A stretch of 64,000 nt of DNA, from NCBI GenBank assembly GCA_902702965.1, contig CACRXP010000223.1:176200-240199 (forward strand), read 5' to 3'. This DNA is from Spirometra erinaceieuropaei (taxonomy: Eukaryota > Platyhelminthes > Cestoda > Diphyllobothriidea > Diphyllobothriidae). The first letter of the stretch is position 1. The number at the start of each line of letters is the position of its first letter. Made by a program: the position numbers and the translations under genes. The notes beneath the pieces are model-generated. The model was given only the letters and a program-made list of their open reading frames with translations. It was not told the origin of the DNA and searched no databases. Below are positions 48,725-60,700 of the stretch, piece after piece.

Positions 48725-51720
48725 CCTTCTGAGCGCTTTCCTTCATAACAAGGGGTTCTGCACATCGTAATTTGACAAAAACACAGCTACTGATATGAAA
48801 TAAGTAGGGATTCCGAGCATCAATCGCGATTGAGGGGATTTAAGTGTTTCACAGGCGGACGACAACAGTCCTCAAGTGGAAGCATTCATCCCTCGCGGCC
48901 GCCCTATAAAGAATAAGAGCCTAGAATTTCCTTCATTTCTATGGGGGTGCAAAAAAGATGGCGCACTAGGACGGCATTTTAAAAATAACGCAACGAGGCC
49001 TAAGGATAAAAGGGTAAGAACGCTCAATGTTTTTCGAATTTTTTTCACTTCCGTAACGTTGCTGTTCAACTCTGTTAGTAAGTCCTGAGACTCAACCACT
49101 AGTCGATAGTCCGATCGTCGCAAGCAACAAGGTTTGCCATTGCTGCGAGGTTGTAATGATGATCTGAGCACGATTTCTCTGTTGATGAAGCGGTCCTGAA
49201 CGGTACCTACCGCGGTCTTCACTCTCAGCTAGTACATTTACCACTTTGCGGTGGCAAAATAAAAATAAGATGATCATAGGTAGGCGTCGGTGTACTGATT
49301 TACGCCGTTGTCATCAATAATCGGAGACCTTTAAGCCAATGACAACAGCCACGGACGGTTTCTAATGCCCCTTTTGGCTGGAATGGACCCTCCGCAGAGC
49401 ATTGCTAAGTCCGATGGAGGAAAGTAATGAACCGAACGCCTGCAGTTCACAGGCCACTGCCAACTGTGCTTCGATATTTAATTGAGGAGAGTTAATACAC
49501 TTGAACATGGGGAAAAGGTGAGATGGAGAAGTGCTCAGAAGGAAGTTCAACAAATCATGAAAATTTGGACATTTTGCTGATCGATCCCATTATAAGGCAG
49601 TCTATCTGGTTCTTGAGGAACTTTAAAGTATAGTCGCCGTTGTTAGGTAATTGGGACTAGTATTTCCCAATGCGTGTACAGAAAAATGAATAGCAATGAT
49701 ATTTATTTGTCTATTTTCTGTGTCATATGCTGGCTACCATTCTTTTTTTAAACATCATTTTACAGATCGTCAGATGCTGCGCCATAAATATCCGAAAACC
49801 TATGCGAGCGGTCCACTTTCTGGTCATAACGCCGAACGAGACCTTAAGTGTTTGTATGCCCCTTAATTCCCGTAGTACTCGATTACTGATAATGCCGAAT
49901 CAGTTCCGGACCAGTTCGTCGTTTTGTTTCTCCTCTGATTTGTCTGTTTTTCCTTTTTCAATGATTTTATTTTCCGATTGCCATTGCTTTTTGCCTCATT
50001 CTCCGGATATTCGCCAGCTAGTCCCAGAAAAAATTTCATTTGAGACGATTAAATTCCTTCAGAACTAATCAGGTACGAGATCTGGTTAAGCTGTTGATTC
50101 GGTGAAGTCTTTCTTAAAATCTCAAATTAAACACAGCTAAAATAACCTTAGTCGTTTCCTAGGGCTGAAAACGTTCATAAACGGGACATGGCAGGCACTG
50201 AGGGCGCAGCACGAGAGATCTCACCTAGCCCCGCCCAGGCATAACGAGCAGCGTAGGCATCTAGGAGGATGTGACACGTATATTTCGCTACATTATGTTT
50301 TGCCTCAGGTGACACGATTATTAAATTTTACCACCTCATTCGCAAAACGGCGTCAAATCCTCTCAGCGACAGCAGATTACACCCTTACCAAGCCCATCGG
50401 TTCTGCGGATTTCGGGCAACAACATGCTTTCGATCTGCTTTGCTTTGTATCAGGCTCATAAGTTGCTAGCGACGATGCTCCCTGAAAACGTCCGGGCGAG
50501 ACGAACAGTAACAAGACGGCATTTATTAAAGACTGGAACGGAAATCAAAGGACTATACCATCAGGCTCGTAATGACTGTTCCCACCGCCGCTGCCGTCGC
50601 CGCCTGCCTTTCTTCGGCACTTGAATGCGCACATCGTGACGTGAAGGTCACCCACCTTTGTTGCGAATCCTCTTGAAACAAAGCCATCTCACGCCATCCC
50701 AGATGTCCGGAAGTTTCGGACGCGTCGACCTGACAGTCAACCGACCGGCAGCCACACGACCGACCGCCTCGGGTAAGCAAGCGCTCAGGCGAACAAAGGG
50801 TGGCCTCTCGGACAAATAACTATCGACCTTGCGTCTAGTAAGCCATAGAAGCAGCCAGCAACAGATTCTCGCCCTTTAATACATGACTTAATTCCGAGTG
50901 AGTGTTTTGGCCTCATCAGCGACCGGTTCTGCCTTGAGCAGCAGCTCAGAAATATATGCAGAACAAATCCCTCATTCCAGTGTCTTTCGTCATCTCTTGA
51001 TGACCGGGACTTCGACTGATGATTGCAGTGGTTTAGGCATGTCCACCGCCTTATCAATCACAACTTTTGTGGCATTTCCTCGCAGGCATCCACTTTTGGA
51101 CCATAAGTTATGAGTGGAATTTACTTACACTATGAGAAACAAGCCCAAATCATGGAATAGACTTAAATTATGTTGACCTCCGTTAAGGAATATTTTGTTT
51201 GCCAGTACTTTAGAAGCCACCGTCAATAACTCGTGACAGGGGACGATGTATTCTGGTGGTACCAGAGATGGCATTTTATATCGTATGACTAGTTTTCACG
51301 TCCTTTGTTTTTCCCCTCGGACACCAAGATGGCGTGCGGGCAGACGAGAAAAGAAAAAGTTCGTTACACACCGGCTGTCCTTTAAAGCAATTAAACTAAC
51401 CATAGAAATCATAACCCACTTAGCTCTTGTCTGGTTGAACCAAGCTACCGTCCTAAATCGCTTCTCTTTACTGCTACGTCCATTATGCCTCTAATATCAT
51501 CGGTCATCTGAGCTGTGGGCACTTGACCAGGAGCCTCCGGTGTTTCCGCAATTGGATTAGGTTGGTCACCCAACCTCTGGAATCGAAAATATTTTTTGAG
51601 GGGAGGAAGGGCGGCCGGGCATGCGTACTGACTTAATTGGTACAGTCTCATCACGTACACAAATGGTTCATTAGGACTAGCGATGTTCTAAGGCAGTACG
51701 AAAGAGGGTGAGCAGTGACA
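48725..51720. other. No gene identified
   Basis: A minus frame at 48872-49222 (116 codons) contains one hydrophobic stretch (LSVLTLLSLGLVALFL) that could span a membrane, but no start, splice or family evidence supports it. Confidence 0.35.
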
Positions 51721-51721
51721 A

Positions 51722-52288
51722 ATGCGGACAGCCGTAGTACGTCAGTCATTCATTAGGACACGGCACAACGTCCGAGATAGGGACGACCCGCTCACGTCAC
51801 TTGGTGACTCATACCATGTTTTCTCAGAGAATGGCTTTGACGGCGAAGATACTGTTGTTCGCTGCAAAGGCCTCAACTGGTTGGACCCATGCCCTACGAG
51901 GTCAGACTATACACTTCAAACTAACAGAATTGCTAGCTTGCCCTCTGTTGCATATACAATTCGAACCACCGAAAGGATACATCCGCCTATGACCGCAGTC
52001 GGTCTAACCGTCCTCAACGGTGTGGAGGTCAGGGCTCTTATTCTTACAGCCCAAAAACTGTGCATTTGTGCAGGTGGTGCTTTTCATCACAGGAAAACAA
52101 CCCCAAAGATTTACTATTCAGAGGTCCGGACTGGTTGTCTCTTAACCTATTTTGAAAGATCGACCTGGTGCATGGAGACTTCGACAGAAAACCATACTTG
52201 CGACGGCGAGGAAGGTTACCAATTCACTAGACATCACCCGTCTTTGCGCATATTCTATGCCCGGCACCTACGGCGCAGCAGTACCTAG
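51722..52288 (+). CDS. Unidentified 188-codon open frame
   Basis: The longest unexplained frame on the plus strand. It contains several Cys and no recognisable motif, transmembrane segment or repeat. It starts a GC-richer stretch (51.5-53.8 kb) that also holds a 141-codon frame in another phase at 52461-52886. The pair could be remnants of one decayed retrotransposon, but I could not identify reverse transcriptase, protease or integrase signatures. Confidence 0.2.
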   Translation: MRTAVVRQSFIRTRHNVRDRDDPLTSLGDSYHVFSENGFDGEDTVVRCKGLNWLDPCPTRSDYTLQTNRIASLPSVAYTIRTTERIHPPMTAVGLTVLNGVEVRALILTAQKLCICAGGAFHHRKTTPKIYYSEVRTGCLLTYFERSTWCMETSTENHTCDGEEGYQFTRHHPSLRIFYARHLRRSST

Positions 52289-52460
52289 CATCAAGTCGGG
52301 CTCGGTGCGCGCTACCGAGGCCAATTAGCACATTCGATTGATGGCTCCCACCTCCGACGCGCCGAGTTGCCAGCTATTCCCAGGACTCCGCTATCCACTG
52401 CCGCCAATGGAACACTACTCGTAGCCTACTTCCTCTCTCACATGGCCTTCCCATTCTCCA

Positions 52461-52886
52461 GTGGGCGAGCCAAACTTTCTCATGGATCTTCTCCTCTCTG
52501 TGCTGTACACTCGAGCGCACTGGCGGCTCTCTCGGCCAGGGTGGCGATGGATTCGCAAGGGCGTTAGCGAGGCGCCGATCGAGGACCCTGGCTTCACGAA
52601 CACGTCCTCAGGACGCCTACCGCCAGGGCTGCGTCTTTCGACCACAACTCCTAGATCTCTGGTCACATACCGCTTTGCCCTTATTGGGCTGATCACACAT
52701 CAACACCTGCTGCGCGCGTCCGACGGTCATGGCCATCATGGTGTTCGCATCGCGCAAGACCGATGGTCTCTCGTCTGTCCTGCGGCGGCTCTATCGTGCC
52801 TCCTCGAAGATCCGAGGGAATCTAAATGTGCCCGCGGTCTCATGTCACACATCAGCAAAGACACTTATCACCTTAACTCGCGTTAG
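52461..52886 (+). CDS. Unidentified 141-codon open frame
   Basis: Open for 426 nt in GC-rich sequence, shadowed by a minus-strand frame at 52415-52696. The translation has no domain I recognise. Position between 51.7-kb and 53.1-kb frames hints at a decayed transposon body; this is inference only. Confidence 0.15.
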   Translation: MGEPNFLMDLLLSVLYTRAHWRLSRPGWRWIRKGVSEAPIEDPGFTNTSSGRLPPGLRLSTTTPRSLVTYRFALIGLITHQHLLRASDGHGHHGVRIAQDRWSLVCPAAALSCLLEDPRESKCARGLMSHISKDTYHLNSR

Positions 52887-53094
52887 TTGAGTGCATGACC
52901 GCAGTGTGTACGTGACCTACTGACCTCTCTGCTCACACCAGGCATACAATCAGTAGAACCCGTCCCGCGGGACTGACAACCAACGTTTCTCGCAGGACAA
53001 AAGGTCGCTTAGATTAGCACTTCCGGTGATATTTGACTCGTTCGCCGACGCCAACACACAGGGCGGGGCGAACATCACAGCTCGCATGCCATCG

Positions 53095-53240
53095 ACAGAC
53101 AACGCACGTAGCCTACCCGCACCTTCGTACCGAGTGCTAAGACGAATCCGAGAAAACGGACCTTTAGACGGTAGTCGTCGGGGCACAAGGGATACAGCGA
53201 ACCTGACACCCGGTCTAGGTCCCGTAAAGCGCGGACCGCA
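53095..53240 (+). pseudogene. Possible Gypsy-type integrase tail remnant
   Basis: APSYRVLRRIRENGPLDGSR followed by RGTRDTA resembles the end of LTR-retrotransposon integrases (GPYRVLRR... followed by a short basic section). No integrase core, LTR or primer-binding site was found, so this is a weak hint that the 51.5-53.8 kb stretch is a decayed LTR element. Confidence 0.22.
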
Positions 53241-53244
53241 GCAA

Positions 53245-54750
53245 AGGCGAGAACAGATACAACGTATTAGAGGATGCTCAGGATACCGGTTGTAGCAGAA
53301 CCCACAGGCCTCCGATTGCGTGCCAGATAACCTGCTTCCAAGCTATGGCGGACGCACCCGTCAGTTGAACGAGTAGTAAATATGCCTACCAACGATGGTT
53401 TCCCTGGTAGAAAAAGTGGCATAATGCAACCACCCAGCAGGTCGGAGGGGTAAGAAGACCCCAACCACCTGCAGAGCCCCAAAGAGAAGTCGATCCCGCC
53501 TGGCGGCACGTGTTCCTCTTCGTTTTGTAGTGTTACAAATCTAACTGTCCGAAAAAGTAGATCACCACGACTTGACGCGATAGCGAACACCGCAAAACAT
53601 ACTGAAGCCATGAAAAATGTAAGTCAAGAACACTAAAGCAGGTCGTGGTCGCTCAAGGCACAGGCACAAACTCGAGATGGCGCGCAAGAGAGGCGTTAAC
53701 GCCACCTTGACTAAGTGTACTCGAGTCCCTGAGTAGACGATTTGCAGCGCCACCGAACACAGTACACATGGTAGCAGTGCTTTCTCTTTACACTACCGTT
53801 GGGGAAACGCTGGAAGACGGAAGGAGAAAGCTCGCTTGGCAATGAACAAAAAGTTAGTGGACAGTCGGCATTTATTCAAAGGCCAAGATATTTCATGCAC
53901 ATGCAAGTACAAATAAAGCGCTTGCCACAAGGAAAAAAACAAGTGAAAAGGGCATGTGATAAAAGCCGCCTTTGGCGCCGGGCGCGATTTGGCAAATTGT
54001 CGGGATGCTGTGATTTTGTGGTTGAAAGGGGGCACGGGTATGGGTGTGCACGTGTGTGTACCTATATTTACACCCACATATGGCCAATTTAGAGGATAAC
54101 GGAAGGGAACAAGGGTCCTGTCTATGTACACTCACCATCTTCAGGATTGAGAAAATTTGATTGAAAGAAAGCAAACAGAAAATCCTATTAGTAACTATAC
54201 ACGTTACATATTGTGCAGTACTTTTCGGATATAAACAAAATGAAGCCGGGTGATAAGGAATGGCGAGCTTCCTAGCAGGAAGAGGCAAGAAAATTGAGTT
54301 GGAAGTGGGAGGGAGGAGTGTAACAGTCGGTAGTGCTGAGTGGCATGACGCGACTGCATGCAACGCCTTGAGCCATGTCCCTTGACCAACAGCCCTTAGG
54401 AGGGCTGCTGATCAGCGAGCCTGACTCCAATCACTCAAGACGTCCACACCTAGGCCTAACTGGACTTACAACACAATTGCTCTTTTTTCCGCTAGTACAT
54501 ACACGATAACAGGCTGTTAGCGAGGAAGGAGGTGTGGTGATCAAATACTAACTAAATGGGGCGCGGGAATTTTTCAAGGTCGAAATAAACAAAAACCACG
54601 AAAGACGCTGATATGTTAAGTGAACGGTGTGGCAGGTGCTAGGAATCGTTTAGTATGCCTGAGATAGGGTGGTAGTAGGGGGTTTGTGCGTGCGCGCACT
54701 CGACAAATTTAACGACATTGATGTACATAAGTTTGAACGTGCTGAAGAGA
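53245..54750. other. AGO 3' flank and downstream intergenic DNA
   Basis: Presumably contains the AGO 3' UTR on the minus strand. Overlapping frames at 53793-54363 minus are Leu/Pro-rich and unrecognised. Confidence 0.4.
53871..53876 (-). promoter_or_regulatory. Candidate AGO polyadenylation signal
   Basis: Read on the minus strand this is AATAAA, about 875 nt beyond the AGO stop codon (TGA at 54751-54753). I did not find a closer canonical AATAAA when scanning by eye. A variant hexamer could be used instead, so this is a weak call. Confidence 0.25.
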
Positions 54751-57700
54751 TCAGGCAAAGTACATCACCCGAAGAGTGTCCGGATGCACTGTAACGGCGC
54801 GCATCATGGCAGTCGGAGTCCGTTCGTCAGAATTTCCCGACTTTTGGCTGCCTTCGCCACTGTAACAGATTGGAGGTGAGGAGGTTGAAATGGAGCAATC
54901 GTCGCGCAGGTGCGATAGGGTCTTATGAAAAAACGGGTCAACTGACCTGTCGATTTCTTTTTCGACTAGATGATACCGCGCACGGAAGGCTACTAAATGA
55001 GCATAGTAAGCCGGAGCAGGAATAGAGACCGAACGAGTGCACCGAACGTAGGTGTGGCACAGTTGATATGTTAGATTTTGAATATCGTCCGCGGAGAAGC
55101 TAGAGCAAAGACAAAAACAAAGGCCTTTGCAATCCATTTCAGAATCGTTTGGCCACGTTAAGAAGGCCGAGGACTTTGCAAGACACGCGTACTAATTATT
55201 CTAAAAGACAGATACTGTAAACAGACGTGGTTGCGAGGATTAGAGCAGAGACGGTGTGCTCAGAAATTAATAAGATTACTCTGGACACGCTTAAATGCAG
55301 TTGTTTAAATTTCTTTTATATTCTTGCAGATAGGTGCAAAGAAAAGGGGGAGAGTCAACACGGAATACTTCCGGTGATTTCACTAAAAGCTTACGAACGA
55401 AAACGGTACACGATGCAGCTAAAGACTGCAGTTGGTTTGTCGGATTATCCAGATCTACTCTATCATTAAGCATCTGCCATGATCGATAGAAAGAATTGTC
55501 TGTGGAATTACTGATTATCATCCCACAGCACATGATAGTGGCTGGGTCTGGAGGTGCCCTGGATTCCAGCATGAGAGCAGAGGTAGAAATCGAATTCCGT
55601 TGGATGAGTGATAACTTGGTCCACCGTAGTTCCAGCTGGGATATTGCCGGATTTCCCCATTTGGTCCTTCTTATCGGCACAAAACAGGCGGGTGTGATGG
55701 CGCTTTTGAACAACCACAAAGGTGATGCCCGGTTGATATCCAATCTCCAACTTTACACAGGCTTCTCGGATAGCGCGCAGTTCATGATTCAAAACCTATA
55801 ACAAAAGTAGGTAGGACGTTACAAAATTGAAAAGAATGAAAGTACAGCGGCGTTGTAGGCCAGGTTAACTGTGACTTACGTTAAGGAACTGGCCTTCGCT
55901 AACTCCGTCTCGGTAGTAAATTATGCGCGTCGGTTTGAAACGCGTAGATCTGTAAAACTGCAAGAGTAGATCGCGGACCATGGGGTAGAGGTCCTGGATG
56001 ATTTCCTGACGGTGCGACTGCACGCGAACAGTTGCAGAGTAACGACTGGGGTGGGCATCCATGCTGGCAACCACAGCCGCGATACTTGGTTTGGTTTTGT
56101 CCCCTGAAAAGAAACAATTTGGAAAGACTGTTCCGGAAGTGAACTCTGAAAAGCGGGTAACAAGCATCTGGAAAGATCTCATCGAATGCAATCTTGTAGC
56201 CGTTAAAGCAGTGAACCGAACTGACGTTAAAACTTTTCATTCGGCCCCTGCATGTGATGTCTGACAACTGCGGAACATCGTCCTCTAACCACCTTGATCC
56301 ATTTTTAACAAAGAACCATCAATGTCAGTAAAAAAACAAGGTTGGCACTTTGGAATCTGTCAAAGAGGGTAAATAAAAAGAATGTTTGTACAAGTCGGCG
56401 GCCTGTGAAAATGCGCCTCCCAATTACAGCGTGTGCCGACAATTACAGGGATGGATTGTGAGCAAGAAGAAACAAAAAGTGGATCGAAACGTACCAGCAG
56501 GTGGATGGGTGACGTCCGCACCAAAGAAGATCACGGGCTCACGGAAGACAGTAGGTCGAACAGCAGGAACCAGAATAGAGTTAATACCGCCCAATTTGAC
56601 GTTTATTTTGAGACACAGATTAGACAGTGTTTGTGGCGATGTCTTGTTGACATTCTTTGATTGAACACACTGCGTGGCCAGGCCAAACATGATATCGCCT
56701 ACGCGTTTCACTTCAGCTGAAGTTGAAGAAAAGGGTCTAGTTCGCAAAAGTAACTGGAAAGAGGTTATCAGAAACTAAAATGCATATGTGGGAGAGTTAA
56801 GGAAAGAGCAAGCCAGTGGAAGCCCAGCCTAGATAGAAGCGACGAAAGTTGGCATTCGCTGACCAAACATTAACAAGCCCGTACCACCTAGTTTCGCAGA
56901 ATGCGTGAGCACGTAAGTATGCATGTCTAGCTCATCACAAGCACTGTCAATACTACGACCAAGGCTAGTATCCTGTTTTTGGTGGCGTAGGCAAAGTCGA
57001 CAGTGCACCATCGGAAGCCTATTCTACAAACGCAACAAACATCTCTAGGACATGGTGTTTACTCGAACTTATAACAGTGTTCATAGACGATTTAATTGGC
57101 TTCACGTTTTAGATTAGCCACATCACGAACCAAGCTCTCCAATGTAATTGGTCGGCGGCGAACTTCCGAACATAGTTGGGGCAGTTGACATACTAGCGAC
57201 GCAAGCCGAAGGGCCAGAGATGAGCTCAAAGCCTCGTATCACTACATCCATTGACTTCTTCGGTTGGCCGACCTCGACGTCGTTGCCAGCAAGGGCCGGT
57301 CCAGGCGAAACTACGTAAGGAGAGCGCGGCACATGGCTAAATCCCTACAGATGGTTATTAGGCAAAACACACATGCTCGGCTCTGTTTGTGAGCGACTGT
57401 GTACTCGATCGTTGGAAGCAAGAAGACGAACTTAGTGAATAGAGCGCAAATAGTACCGAGCAGATACATGCAGGCGAGTGAAGCCTTCTGAGCGCTCCAT
57501 CTAAACAGAACGCCCGTTTTTTACGGAGACTGTTCTCCAAACCACCACCGAAAGGTTTCAACAAAGGCGACGATTGAGCATGCCTTATTAGTCAGTAATT
57601 AATTTCAAATTTACATCGTCGGGTGGGCGTGACGCAACAGAAGCCTTGCTCTAACCCGAAAGTTTTACTGTGACTGGGCAGATATTGCGGACTGCAAAAT

Positions 57701-60700
57701 CCAGGCCGATCATAACTGTTCGGCAATAATGTATTTCAAAGCTCATCTCCGCACTTGTAAGGGACACTGCATTTCTGTAAATGGACCTGTTAGCTACGGG
57801 ATAAGACCTGCGTATTATCAACTCACACGGACAAAAGATTGGACATGGAATGGTGTCAGTGTCGATATCCAACAAGGCTAAGTCCCCAGACCACTCTTGT
57901 TTAACTGGGCGGTTATCTCGGTCATGTTTATAGCTTTTGAAGAGCAAAAGCAAGAAACCTTTTCCTGTTTCTCTAATACGCCGATGGCACTGGGCCATCT
58001 GGAAAATTTCTCACGGTCCTAACGAAATGGTCGCTTTCTTAGAAAAATTATGGTAGCGAAAGCTGCGAAGACGGAAATGCCTGTAGACTTTATCCGGAGG
58101 GCGGCAAAATGAAAAAAACTCGACGGCTAATTAACAAGGAACGGAGGGGATATTGGGCCCCAGGGTCTTCGGTAATTGAGAATCTATCAGTTTGCATTGC
58201 ATTCTAAGCACCGACAAACCTGTGCTGGTGGCCACCAGAATTTCAAGCACTTCATCTCAGAGAGCAAATGCGAAATATAGTCGAATATCAATCCTTCATA
58301 CACTTTAAGAGACTCCTCACAATCGGTGGCCAATGGAGAATTCCTGCGGACTACACACAAATCCGTATGATCAAGGATAAACAAGGAAACCCGGTTGCGT
58401 CAGTGGATAATTCGCACAGGTTGTCAAGTGAGAAAGGTAGAGCTTACCATAAACGGGTGTCTTGCCAGGAAGAACAACCACAATTAACTGGAGGCCAGCG
58501 TATTTATTTTTGAGAAACCTGAACATAGGCTCCACCTGGTCCTGTCCGGTTGCGTACTTGCAGAAGCAGGGTTGTCCGATAATTGGCATGCCGGCGTCAT
58601 TGGAAATTTTTTGTAGTTGAACGATAAACTGCCTAAAACGCCAGGAAGGATACGGTGGTGAAGATTTAAAAAATGACAAGACGCGAAAAATAACAATCCA
58701 CTAGTTTTGCTGCACGGTGCTGGAATCTATTTTTAGATTGCTTAAGTGTCATCAGTGCAACAACTGAACAATTCTACCGTTGCCTTCTGCGAAGGCGATA
58801 TCGCATACACTTTACTTAGCTGAGAAATAAAAGTCCGAGCATTTGCCTTGGTAATTTGAAACTCACAGATCTAGGATTGGGCGCCTGAATAGATTTCGGC
58901 TTCGGCAGTTGTACGATCATATATAAAACTCAGTTGGTAGAAGGGACAAATGCAGTCTATAAAAGAACGATGTGGGGTTCGGCACGCTGCCAAACCATTC
59001 TCCGCAAAACGCTTTGTCATGCCTATTTATATCTTTAACTTCAAATCAAACTGCCTTGGGGTATCAGCTACAGAGGCTTAAATTCTGCGACTTAATCACA
59101 GTAGCAAAACAGCGACGCTGTGGTGCGAAGTTTAGTTAACCGGGATCTGATGAAACCCGAAGAAGGCATATAGTCAGCCTCACATCATGTTATCAGCTTA
59201 CTGTAGGGAATCTTCTCTCACTATGCGCTTGGGGGCGAAGCATGCGATGGCCCACACCTTGACCTCGATGCCAGAGAAGAACTGTTTCCCCCGCATGTCC
59301 CAGACACCCTGCTGCGGTGAAGCCTGGGCCTTAGTGCGGCCACCGTATTGAATCTTGGGAGCCGGTATGACTCGACCTTGAATCTCAGCCATCCTGGGAT
59401 TGACATTGATACCAAACATTTGTAGGTGAGGATCGGCATTGAAATTAGCACGTTTTACCTGAGAAAAATGGTTAGAAGGGAAGTCGTTCAGGGTCAATTA
59501 GTAATGCAAAGAAGGACAGTGTCGAACCAATCAGGGGGGAACGCACCAAATTATTGATTTCCTTCTCTCTGTCAGGCGCGGACCGTGCGGTAGCCTTGAT
59601 CATAGTCGAGGTTTGCATATCGGTCAACTTTTTGATGCAACGTTGGCCGGCGACCATATTGCATACTTCTAAGGGCAAATAGGTATGCTTTTGCTCCTGA
59701 CCAACTTGGAGGCACGGGAGATGTGGATAACTAAAACGCGATCAAATAGAGGGGCAAATTTGCAGTCCTAAGTGGAAAAGTGCTTCAGAGGTACGCTTTC
59801 TATTCGAAATATTTGGAAATACAAGATGTAAGAAGACCACATACTTTAATGCTATTTTGTACCGCTCTTGGAAGTATTTGGCAACAGTGCATTCGACGGT
59901 TGCTCCGGTTTCGAGCTGCAGGGGGAATGATTGCATCTGTGCTGGTCGGCGAGTGACGTTGCAAACGCGGTACTTGCGGCGCATACTGCCACAGTGGGTA
60001 ATTTCTACTTTCAAACCTGGAAATTTAAGCCGAAAAGTTAAGAATGCGCCAAAAAACCTAGCGTGACAAAGAGCGTAATGAATGATTGTCACCAATACCT
60101 TTGATCTCCTTAGTGAATTTCACGCGTTGGCTGTCTGCAAGTGGGCGGCGCTGTTCATTTTTATCAGGGATTTCAAGAACTTCGCACATAAAGTCAATGA
60201 CGGACTGGGCTTTGTAGAAGGCGGTTGCTGAGACTGAAAAATGCAGAAAGTAACAATTAAAGACTCCAACATCTAAGAGAACTTTGTTGGGTTGGCATGG
60301 CCGGGGCGCGTATGATAGCCCGACTGATGAAAGTCTATGCTAACCCAAAAAATTGATCCTGACGAATCAAATAAACGGAGGTTACACAATTAATGGCTAA
60401 GCCCGTCTGCGAAAATGCTTTGGCAAAGGCGATCATCTCCATGCTTATTATGAAAAAGAATCCAGGAAAAAAGAACCGAAAATCGCAATTTACGCGTTTA
60501 AACACGAATTTACCGTCAATATTAAGCATCATTCGCCATTGTGAAGGGCGCACGCTCTGATGAAATCCGAACCAAACTTCTCTGCCTCCACCAAGTGGGT
60601 TTTCATAGCCATCCGGGTTTTGGAAAAAGGATCGACCGACTGGCGTATAACTATGTGTTCGGAGGTTGCGGAAGAGAAAAAAAGTTTCAGGGATGAGCAG

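Noticed and set aside
48872..49222. Minus-strand 116-codon frame with a hydrophobic segment as a membrane protein
   Set aside because: One hydrophobic stretch in otherwise unremarkable sequence, without splice, start or family support.
54860..54946. A lineage-specific 29-residue insertion in the AGO C-terminus
   Set aside because: The segment has a consensus donor and acceptor, and its removal restores the conserved D-S-G-E-G-S sequence.
57123..57332. Open frame in the long AGO intron as an extra AGO exon
   Set aside because: Flanking exons already join in the conserved PVY-AEVK sequence; inserting this would break the MID pocket.
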